Assembly: GCA_016987375.1 (NCBI GenBank)
Contig: PJRA01000508.1
Span: 2,543,395 to 2,557,812 of the forward strand
DNA length: 14,418 nucleotides
Source of the DNA: Brachionus koreanus
Lineage: Eukaryota > Rotifera > Eurotatoria > Ploima > Brachionidae
Reading direction: 5' to 3'
The notes under the pieces: generated by a model
The model's input: only the letters and a program-made list of their open reading frames with translations
The model's database searches: none
Told to the model about the DNA's origin: nothing
Program-made: the position numbers and the translations under genes
Shown: one piece after another, positions 1 to 7,487 of the stretch
How positions within the stretch are numbered: the stretch's first letter is position 1
Layout of the letters: each line of letters starts with the position of its first letter

Positions 1-629
1 GACAAAGAAACAATGAACTTGCATCATACCAAACATCATCAAGCCTATGTAACCAAACTAAATGATGCTACCAAAGACACAGATATCGTTGCTATTTGCC
101 AAAATATAAAGAACTATTCGGTTGCTGTAAGAAATAATGGCGGTGGTCACTACAACCATAGCTTGTTCTGGAAATGGATGACTCCCGTAGGATCCTCTAA
201 TGTTGCTCCAACTGGAACTGTAAAATTTCTAAATAAATAAATTAAATAATCATTAAATTTGTGATGCTTTAGTTGAAAGAAAAAATTGAAGCCACATTTG
301 GCTCAGTCGATGAAATGAAGAAAAAATTCACCGACGCTGCTTTGACCAGATTTGGTTCTGGATGGGCTTGGCTTGGTGTTAAGAATGACGGATCACTTGC
401 AATTAGTTCAACTGCCAATCAAGACAATCCACTGATGGCTGGTGTTGCCGAAGTTGAAATGATTCCAATCTTGGGCTTAGATGTATGGGAACATGCATAC
501 TATTTGAAATATCAAAATAGACGAGCAGAATATATTCAACAGTGGTGGAATGTTGTTAATTGGGACGAAGTGGTCAAGTACTACGATAATTATGCTAGCA
601 AAAATAAGCCTGTTCCAATAAATCAATGA
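1..629 (+). CDS. sod: Mn superoxide dismutase, 5'-partial, two exons
   Basis: Converts superoxide to hydrogen peroxide and oxygen at a single Mn ion. Exons are 1-219 (entering in frame at the window edge) and 273-629; the 53-bp GT-AG intron 220-272 is phase 0 and joins APTGT to [11 protein letters not shown]. The visible part is 191 residues. All four metal ligands are present in visible numbering: His8 (LHHTKHH), His53 (GGGHYNHS), Asp143 and His147 (DVWEHAYY). Tyr16 matches the active-site Tyr34 of human SOD2. The GGGH motif and Gln123 in NQD mark the Mn rather than the Fe type. About 20 residues or more are missing at the N-terminus, so a mitochondrial targeting peptide cannot be judged. 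Phrases such as [46 protein letters not shown] and [11 protein letters not shown] read like bacterial (especially Bacteroidetes) SodA rather than animal SOD2. The intron shows it sits in a eukaryotic genome. Confidence 0.95.
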
Positions 630-681
630 ATTTTTAATATTAACTCAAAGTTATAGTTTTATTTGATGTTTGTAGTATTTT

Positions 682-687
682 AATAAA
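682..687 (+). promoter_or_regulatory. Candidate polyadenylation signal of the dismutase gene
   Basis: AATAAA lies 53 nt after the dismutase stop codon, a usual distance for a short 3' UTR. The hexamer is common by chance in DNA this AT-rich, so the position is the main support. Confidence 0.45.
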
Positions 688-1467
688 AATTGTTTTAAAC
701 AAATGTTTTTTCTAACTCCGCAAAACAATTGAAATTTTAGTTTTTTAATTCAATACAATTTCAGCTATATTTGGCTATTATATTCAAATATTTCCTTTAC
801 TATTACCAATTTTACTGTCTAAATTCAAGTTAAATTTAATATATATTAATTTGTTAAAAAGTATGGCGAATTATTATTCAAATATGAATCGAAAATTTAA
901 AGCATAAAAAAAGAACTTTTTAATAAAATCATGTAATTAAAGTAATAAAAAGTTTTTATGCACTCAAAAAGAAGTAAGGTAAGTATTAAATGTATTTTTA
1001 AATTTTAGATCACAAAATGTTTAGGTATTAAAACAATAAATTTATATTATTCCTATTAGGGATACTGGTCGATGTTGTATCATTTAATGGAAAAAATAAA
1101 TCATACAAAATGAAAAAAATCAGACAAAATTTCTAGAATTATAAAATAATTCATAGAAATTTTTTCATATAGAAGTAACAAGACACAAATCTATTTTTTA
1201 TTTTATTTGTTTTACTGATCGAGTATAAGCTCCTTCAGATAAAAAAAAAAGAAAAGTAAAAATTTAAAAATTTAAAGACAATTTTTAAAATATTTTAAAT
1301 TTTGAATAAGCTTTGTTCATTTAATACTTTAGAAATTATTATTAAGATGAAAAACAAAAACAAAAATTAAAGAATTGTTTAGTTAGGCTATTGATGGTAA
1401 TGTGAAAATGAACAAATAAGATAAAATGAGAATCAGAAAAAGAAAAATATGGAAATGATTTTAAGAG

Positions 1468-1907
1468 TCAGAAAAATTTTTGAATAATTAAGTAGCAGCT
1501 ACATAAGGGAGTAGAATTCCTAGCAAATCTAGTATCGAAGCCTCTATGGTACTCCGAAACAAGCCTTTTAGTCAATAGAACTGAATAAACTAGAGAATTA
1601 CGAAGGTAATTTTCTAAGAGATTGCTTAATCTGTGATCAATTTTACTAAAATTAGTTTGTTTCCTGCTTCATTGAATAATCATTCAGAGGAAGTTTTAGC
1701 ATGTATCTTACAGCCGTATTTGGAACAACTTGTTACTTTTGTAAACCTGATTCCGAAAATGAGCTAAGACAGGAAATTTAGAATTGAGCCAATAAGTGCC
1801 TTGTAAAGACTAGCTAGTGTATTATGACTAGGCTTCCAATTTTTTGAAGACAAAATTTTTATTATATTGAGTCTATTCATGCATTTAGCCTTTAATTCTT
1901 TTATTTT
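1468..1907 (-). mobile_element. Decayed non-LTR retrotransposon (LINE), C-terminal end of reverse transcriptase
   Basis: Read on the - strand, three consecutive segments in different frames give the end of a jockey/CR1-type reverse transcriptase. Segment one (1907 to 1767) contains LNIIKILSSKNWKPSHNTLA followed by SLYKALIGSIL, the usual thumb-region pattern, and ends at an in-frame TAG (1764-1766). Segment two (1720 to 1655) reads NTAVRYMLKLPLNDYS, matching the typical LQxVQNxAVRxILKLP motif. Segment three (1656 to 1468) reads HRLSNLLENYLRNSLVYS, then SEYHRGFDTRFARNSTPLC, and ends with a TGA. Frameshifts and a stop make it non-functional. Family placement comes from these motifs only; the 5' part of the element and any target-site duplication are not visible. 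Confidence 0.7.
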
Positions 1908-2327
1908 TTATCAAAACAAAAAATTTTTAAACCATAAAATATTTCATAATTAAAAGAATATGCCTAAAAATTCACCGATAAATCGATTAAGATTAAAAAA
2001 TAATTTCAGGAAACATCAAATTTAGCTCCAGTTTCCCAAAATTTTCAAGAAATTGTTTTAATAATCAAATATGCTCTACATATAATTATTTGGATATTTT
2101 TAATGAATTTGAAACTGGTAATTTAATTTTAATAATAAACTTCAATATGCCACAGAGACATGATGGTCCGTCAAAAAATAATCAAAATCTTAAAAATAAA
2201 ACGATAATTAATAATATCAATTACTATATCTAGTATTTCTATTATTAATAATTTATTTATGGATGAACTAGAAAATTTGATTATAAAAAAAAGCAATTTT
2301 TCCTTTTTTTTTTTAAACATAATAAAA

Positions 2328-3154
2328 ATGAAAAAAATTGTTCACATTCTTTTTTGTTTGGGTTTAAGTAAATCAATTTGTGAATTGAAAAATAAAAAAA
2401 ATCAGCTTGAAAGCAAATTTATCAATTCAAATTTGTCCGATACAGAATTCGGTAAAGTTTAGAATTAAATAAAGTTATTTGATAAATATATTTTACTAAA
2501 AGACATAGATTTTGATCAATTTAAAAATGCACTTTTGATGAACAATTTCAGCGCTCCATCATGGCATCAATACACAAACTTTACATTTCATCTTCAAAAA
2601 GTCCAATCATTTAAAACAAAAAGAGAGGTGGCAATGTTTTTGGCTCAAATTATTCACGAAACAATTGGGTTAAAGTTTAAAAAAGAAATTTTATGTGTAA
2701 ATACTGGCTGTCCAGATTCATATCCAGTAACGCCTGGAATCGGCGATCCGAATAAATTCTACTATGGACGTGGATATATCCAACTAGTAAAAAAAAAAAA
2801 CAATATGAAAAATTTTCTTTAAAATATTTAATGAATAAGACTTGGGATTTAAATTACAGAGAAGCTAGTTATGATTTGTTCAACGATGATCGCTTAGTTC
2901 AAAATCCAGATTTGGTAGCTGATAATGAAGAAATAAGCTGGTTGAGTGCATTTTGGTATTGGAAAAAAAAAGTTTCTGCTGATTTAAGAGTTAGAAGAGG
3001 ATATTTTGGTGCGAGTACAAAAATAATTAATGGTTTATTAGAATGCAATGGAAATAATACTGAAAAGGCTAAAAAAAGATTTGAATATTACAATACAATA
3101 TTAAAAGTATTTGAAATTAATGAAAATCCGATTGAATCTGGATGCTACAATTAA
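2328..3154 (+). CDS. GH19 family chitinase, secreted, three exons
   Basis: Predicted endochitinase cleaving beta-1,4-GlcNAc polymers outside the cell. Exons are 2328-2451, 2503-2786 and 2840-3154; introns of 51 bp (phase 1) and 53 bp (phase 0) give a 240-aa protein. Residues 1-18 (MKKIVHILFCLGLSKSIC) form a short signal peptide, which is why the ATG at 2328 is preferred over the in-frame one at 2259. GH19 hallmarks follow: KREVAMFLAQIIHET (Glu94 in HET as probable catalytic acid), a second candidate Glu103, FYYGRGYIQLTW (residues 127-138), NPDLVADNEEISW, AFWYWK and GASTKIINGLLECNG near the C-terminus. The motif GRGYIQL|TW spans the second splice junction, which confirms that intron. There is no chitin-binding module. 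Possible roles are diet digestion, or remodelling of the lorica, eggshell or trophi; the sequence does not decide. Confidence 0.92.
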
Positions 3155-3476
3155 AAAAGACCCTTTTAGATTATTCTTATAAAATTATTCTTAAAAAAAA
3201 ATTTTTCGTCTTTTTTCCTTGAACTAGTAAATCATTGTACTAGATTATTTTTTAAGTAAGTTTCGCAACACTAAGTATTCTCAAAGAGTCTTTATTCAAT
3301 TACCTAAAGTTCTTTGTATATAATACTTCACATTCGGTTTTCCTAAATTGGTTTGTTTATTTAAGGTCATTTTGAATATTGATATCTAGATCCTTTTCAA
3401 GAATCTTTTTAGTTAGTTTTACAATTTAATATTCACTACAGAGAATCAATAAACTTTCAAATCAAAAGACCAAGTT

Positions 3477-3506
3477 ATATTTTTTTGAAGTAAAAGGTTG
3501 TATTAT
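3477..3506. repeat. Direct repeat, copy 1
   Basis: ATATTTTTTTG followed by A, then AGTAAAAGGTTGTATTAT. The same 30 bases with one substitution recur at 3788-3817, 311 bp downstream. On the - strand both copies can be read as QPFT(S/T)KKY. Confidence 0.75.
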
Positions 3507-3616
3507 TTATTTATTAGTATTAAATTAACCTCCTTTAAGGAGAAGTAAAAGTAAAATTTGTTTTTAGAAAAAAAAAAAAAAGATTAGGAGAGAAATTATT
3601 ACGTTTGACATGGATT

Positions 3617-4146
3617 TTACTTATATTTTAATAACTCCTTCAAAAGTTGTCTATAATGTTTGAGTCTTAAATTGTTTAAACATAGCCAGATTGAGTCCGA
3701 GATACCATCATTAGTCTTGTGATTATTTTTTAATTTCTCTTTTAATTTATTTACATTACTGGTAATATTGTGGGCCTCAATATTAAAATATTTTTTTGTA
3801 GTAAAAGGTTGTATTATACATCTTTAATTATTGGAAATTTTATAACATTAGCTTATTTATCACATTTATTTTAAAGAACATTTGAAAGATCATTTTAACC
3901 TTGTTAGCACTCAAGAGTCTTACAAAGATTAATTATTAACAAAACAGAATGATAGTTATTTGCATTTAGTTTACTCTCTTTTTTGAAAATAAAAAATAGA
4001 GACAGTATTCTTTGATTTAATTTTAAGTTAATGTTAAGCGAAACAGTAAAATAATTAGACTTAATATACTCTTTGGTGTATTTTTTTAACACAAAATAAT
4101 CATAAATGTCATTTATATTATCAAAAATAAATTTTTAAATTGATAC
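3617..4146 (-). pseudogene. Possible decayed coding region, unidentified
   Basis: Two - strand stretches are open and compositionally protein-like: 4146 to 3904 (81 codons including the stop, containing DIYDYFVLKKYTKEYIKSNY) and about 3817 to 3617 (containing FNIEAHNITSNVNKLKEKL and SDSIWLCLNNLRLKHYRQLL, ending in a stop). A further stretch below 3480 contains KKILEKDLDINIQNDLK between stops. No start codon, splice sites of matching phase or known domain could be found. In DNA this AT-rich, open runs of this length can arise by chance, so this is a weak call. Confidence 0.2.
3788..3817. repeat. Direct repeat, copy 2
   Basis: Second copy of the 30-bp repeat; it differs from the first only at the base after TTTTTTTG (T instead of A). 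Eighteen consecutive bases (AGTAAAAGGTTGTATTAT) are identical and not pure A/T, so chance is unlikely. Confidence 0.75.
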
Positions 4147-5462
4147 ATTATGATAGCTCTTTATATAAAATTTAGTAACTTGCTTTACAAATTATTTAAA
4201 TGATTATCTTCAGATTTTCAATGAATTTTGCATTAAAAAAAATTAACTAAAGAATATTTTTAATAATTTTTTTTTTATAACTTTACCTTAAAAATGATTT
4301 AAATAGCTTTATTCAACCAAATCCTCGAATTTTTCTCAATAATTTTTAAGACTAATTAAATGTGTTTTTATAAAATTTTATAAGATGTAAAAGGAGCACC
4401 GAAAAAAAACGCGTTTTTTGAAATATTTTAAGTGACTGGTCTTGTCAACAAGGCTCTGACTAATAAATTTTGTAATGATATGCTTTAGACCGAAAAAATT
4501 TACGAGAATATCTCATACAAGATTTTTTCCAAAGAGAAAAACATGATTTTATGAAAGAGTAAGTCCAGCTAGATAAACAATAAAACACAATAAAAATTCA
4601 AAAAAAATTTTTTTTGATTTTTCCATTGAATTGGCCTGTGTGTTTTTAAGGATTCCGATTTTTTGTTTTATAAAAAGGAGTAAAATAGAAAATATACTGT
4701 GTTTACAATATGCTGAATTATTTTATTTTAATTTAGTGTTAAAATAAACTGAGGTCTAGAATATAATTCAAAGTTTTTTAGATAATAGACATGCGCCTTT
4801 CAGAAAATAATTTTTTTGGTTGACATAAAGACACAAAAAAGTGTTAATATCATTCTTAATCAAAGTATATTTTTGCATTCTGTATATTTTTGATAGAAGA
4901 AAAAAATTTAATTAGACTTTCTCTTGTATAGAAATTTTGTCGTCTTTCTTTATCAAAATACCATTTTTAACCTTTTTCTAATTTTTTTTAAATTATTTTC
5001 TTTATTTTTTTTTTGAATTTCTATTTTTATATTTTTATTCTAAAGAAACATTAGGTCAATACAGATTATACAAATAAATTTAAACAGTATATATTTATAA
5101 TATACCGAAAAAAGATTTTTTCTTAAGTTTCTATTTTGAGAAAAAAATCGTCCTTTTAATACAAATTATCAAAAAACCTATATCCGTTTCTTAACTTTTT
5201 CAAACTATTGTATTTTATCAACATTCTACCATTTAAAATTGGCTACTAGTAAGGCCCAGTTATATTCAATCTTTGGATGGCTCAGGGTTTTAGTGGAAGC
5301 CCTTGAAAATTTCTTTTTGATGTCATAACTTGATTATATTTTAATTTAATAAAAATATCATAAATTATATACTTTAAATTTTTATACTTGAGAGTAAAAA
5401 ATCTATATTTCATAGAATTTCAATAGTAATTAGGCGCTTTTTAACAATATTAATTTAAAATA

Positions 5463-5489
5463 ATGAATAAGGAACATTTTTTATTTTGA
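5463..5489 (+). promoter_or_regulatory. Possible upstream ORF in the TMBIM gene leader
   Basis: ATG at 5463 opens an 8-codon ORF ending in TGA at 5487-5489, six bases before the main ATG and in a different frame. If the leader is transcribed from upstream of it, it could reduce initiation at the main start. Transcription start is unknown. Confidence 0.25.
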
Positions 5490-5495
5490 ACAAGC

Positions 5496-6506
5496 ATGGC
5501 TGGATCCATTTACTCGCCTAGGATTAAAAAAGACAAGTGTAAAATATGTAATCTGATAGCCAAATCATCTAGAAAATCAATAACTAAACTAGAAAAATTA
5601 CAAAATCAAATAAATGAGAATATTAATAACAACAATAATAGTGTTTCTCAATGTAAACGTCACACAGCTGGTTTCAACATCGATTATGTATCTTTAACAT
5701 CACTCAACAAAATTCAAAGTAGCAAATGCAAACCGATTAAAAATTATAGTTGTATAGATGGCATTGATTTAGATAGAATAATAAGCTTTAAAAAAGCATC
5801 GAACATTTATTGCTTAAAAATAGTTTCAATTATTCTTTTTCATTATATTTTTTTGATATCTTATATAATATTTTTATTAAAAAATTCTCAAAATTATTCA
5901 ATATTTTCGAACATGAAAGAATGGCAAATCTTTTTGGGCTACATTGGAGTTTTGATTTTAATTTTATCAATTCCAAATCTCAGATCAACACGTCCTATTA
6001 ATTATTTCATGTTCACATTGTACACTTGCGTACTGGGAACTTTGTATTGGCATCTCAGCTACGAACATCAGATAACATATATTTTATTTAATTTAACCAT
6101 GATCATAGCAGGACAAGTGGTATTAATTTTTTTTTGTATGCAAGTTAAATTTACGCTTTGTTCGCGGCCTGTAATCCCATACCTGTATTTATATTTTATC
6201 TTAATATCTTTTATTCTAATTTTATTTGTCGGCTATGGATACATGCAAGTATTCTTTATTCAGTTATTTATCTATTTTAATCTAAATCCGGACATAAGTC
6301 TAAATGGAACGTTCACAAGCTTTATTTTAGCTTTTATATTTCTTTTTTATGAGATATTCGATTTACAATTAATAATTGCAAACAAGTTTTCGGACAATGA
6401 TTCATGCGAACAGTCCAAATTTACCTATGCCTTTGATCTCATAACTGTAGATTTGGTTAAAATTGTATTGTATCTAAATCAGCAAATTTTAAAAATAGCT
6501 CAATAA
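5496..6506 (+). CDS. TMBIM / BI-1 (Bax inhibitor-1, Lifeguard) family membrane protein
   Basis: A 336-aa intronless ORF. Residues 1-100 are hydrophilic, Asn/Lys-rich and contain a CKIC pair (15-18). Residues about 105-335 form a seven-helix Bax1-I domain: hydrophobic segments near 106-128, 144-161, 168-185, 192-216, 226-258 and 272-295, then the terminal half-hydrophobic segment 312-334. Family signatures are STRPINYFMFTLYT (164-177), EIFDLQLIIANK (286-297, matching YDTQLIIGGK) and AFDLITVDLVKIVLYL (312-327, matching ALNLYLDIINLFLYLL). Asp289 and Asp319 sit where the two aspartates of the bacterial YetJ pH-sensing pair are found. Family members reside in ER, Golgi or plasma membrane and act as Ca2+ leak channels and modulators of cell death. 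This copy is strongly diverged, so no orthologue is named. Confidence 0.83.
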   Translation: MAGSIYSPRIKKDKCKICNLIAKSSRKSITKLEKLQNQINENINNNNNSVSQCKRHTAGFNIDYVSLTSLNKIQSSKCKPIKNYSCIDGIDLDRIISFKKASNIYCLKIVSIILFHYIFLISYIIFLLKNSQNYSIFSNMKEWQIFLGYIGVLILILSIPNLRSTRPINYFMFTLYTCVLGTLYWHLSYEHQITYILFNLTMIIAGQVVLIFFCMQVKFTLCSRPVIPYLYLYFILISFILILFVGYGYMQVFFIQLFIYFNLNPDISLNGTFTSFILAFIFLFYEIFDLQLIIANKFSDNDSCEQSKFTYAFDLITVDLVKIVLYLNQQILKIAQ

Positions 6507-6507
6507 A
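6502..6507 (+). promoter_or_regulatory. Possible polyadenylation signal overlapping the TMBIM stop codon
   Basis: AATAAA begins inside the last sense codon and overlaps the TAA stop (6504-6506). It would give a very short 3' UTR. The hexamer is cheap in this composition, so a later signal is possible. Confidence 0.25.
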
Positions 6508-6560
6508 ATAAAAAATTTAAATATTAATTTTTATTTGATTATTTTTCCTTGTTGAGAAAG

Positions 6561-6600
6561 GCATGCACTATTACCCAAAGTAACAAAAGTAGGTGCATGC
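6561..6600. repeat. Inverted repeat / hairpin downstream of the TMBIM gene
   Basis: GCATGCAC (6561-6568) and GTGCATGC (6593-6600) are exact reverse complements. Inside them TTAC (6571-6574) can pair with GTAA (6580-6583), giving a 40-nt stem-loop. It lies 55 nt after the TMBIM stop codon. The GC-containing arms stand out from the surrounding A/T-rich DNA. Confidence 0.65.
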
Positions 6601-6875
6601 AATCACAAAGACTCAGAATTTGTGTTAAAGCCTGCTAGTCCGAGTTGTGAATGTAATTAAAGAAACCAATTTTTATTTAAAATTTTATTTAAAATCAACG
6701 AAACTAACATGCAATAATAAACTAAGGCCTGATTTAGAGTAAAGTTTGGATTTTTGGAAATATTGGAAAAAGACGAAAAATTAATTATCACTATCTTGCA
6801 TACCGTTACAGTCTTTTCATTTTTCCAGAAGAATTAATTCATTTTTTAAATATTGCTTGTTCATTTTTTCATTTA

Positions 6876-6999
6876 AATAAATATTTTTGTCTCTAAAATA
6901 GATTTTTTTGTCATGGCAAAATTATTAAATAGTCGTCCCAATAAATATTTTTGTCGTCAGTTTAGTTTTTTTTGTCATCTTATAAAAATTAAATTTGTC
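6876..6999. repeat. Degenerate tandem array of TTTGTC motifs
   Basis: TTTGTC occurs at 6886, 6907, 6950, 6971 and 6994, and the 16-mer AATAAATATTTTTGTC is exactly repeated at 6876-6891 and 6940-6955. Spacing is irregular (21 to 43 bp), suggesting a decayed tandem repeat or the edge of a repeated element rather than a working site array. Confidence 0.4.
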
Positions 7000-7029
7000 A
7001 CCCCCAAAAAATATAAGCCCTTATTTATC

Positions 7030-7049
7030 CACATTGTTGCAACAATGTG
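7030..7049. repeat. 20-bp perfect palindrome
   Basis: CACATTGTTGCAACAATGTG is its own reverse complement with no spacer. It contains eight G/C positions in a region that is otherwise nearly all A and T. It immediately precedes the transposase-like fragment at 7050-7253. Confidence 0.7.
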
Positions 7050-7253
7050 AAATTAGTTTGGTACAGAACATGTTCTGTTCCCTTCTTCAGATTAATAAAA
7101 CAAAAAAAAGATTCATTAGAGATTAACAATCAAAGGACACTTTTTTTTATGCCTTATATGACTGTTCATCAGATTATCAAAAATCAAATTTTATTAAAAA
7201 AAATAAAAGCAGAGATCCCTAAAGGAACCGTAATTAATACGGATAAGGATTAA
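7050..7253 (+). pseudogene. Possible ISXO2-like transposase fragment
   Basis: An open + strand stretch with no ATG that could serve as its start. It ends with LLKKIKAEIPKGTVINTDKD and a TAA. The last part resembles the second catalytic-Asp region of ISXO2/IS1595-type DDE transposases, where the pattern is roughly (I/V)xxxIxPGTxIxSDxW. The first and last acidic residues of the triad are not visible. Similarity is judged from memory on about 20 residues, so it may be chance. Confidence 0.25.
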
Positions 7254-7487
7254 CAAAACATAAAAACGTGAATCTAAAAAATCACAACATAAAATAAAAT
7301 TTCAAAATTTTGAATACTTAAAAAAGTGAACCAAAAAAAAATAAATGTTATAATTAAGAAATGTTAATGAAACATGAAAATAAAAATATAGTATCGTTAA
7401 CAGTGAATAAACATAAAAAGTGATTAGATTATTATGTAAAAAATTGTAATGAACTTAAAATAAAACACAAATTTTTTTTTTCTTTAG

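Larger units (their letters stand above)
630..2327. other. Intergenic spacer with LINE relic
   Basis: AT-rich DNA between the dismutase and the chitinase. The stretch 1490-1850 is visibly richer in G and C and contains the reverse-transcriptase relic listed separately. The rest (about 690-1460 and 1910-2250) shows stop codons in all frames and only A/T runs. I see no RNA gene in it. An in-frame ATG at 2259 precedes the chitinase but is not the preferred start. Confidence 0.6.
3155..5495. other. Long AT-rich spacer between chitinase and TMBIM gene
   Basis: No convincing gene. It holds a 30-bp direct repeat (3477-3506 and 3788-3817) and - strand stretches that look weakly coding but are interrupted by stops (see separate entries). 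A slightly GC-richer patch at about 5235-5310 reads NFQGLPLKP and RLNITGPY on the - strand but has stops in each frame. The last 30 bases form the 5' leader of the next gene and include a short upstream ORF (5463-5489). Confidence 0.55.

Noticed and set aside
2259..2327. Longer chitinase start at the upstream in-frame ATG
   Set aside because: It would place 23 extra residues, including a poly-Phe run, before a good signal peptide starting at 2328.
5235..5310. Possible integrase-like peptide on the - strand (RLNITGPY, PILNGRMLIKY)
   Set aside because: Too short, with stops on both sides and no neighbouring integrase motif; resemblance could be chance.
5810..6001. 63-codon + strand ORF
   Set aside because: Alternative frame inside the TMBIM coding region.
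6600..6660. tRNA-like or small structured RNA
   Set aside because: Short stems exist, but no cloverleaf, no anticodon arm and no B-box sequence could be found.
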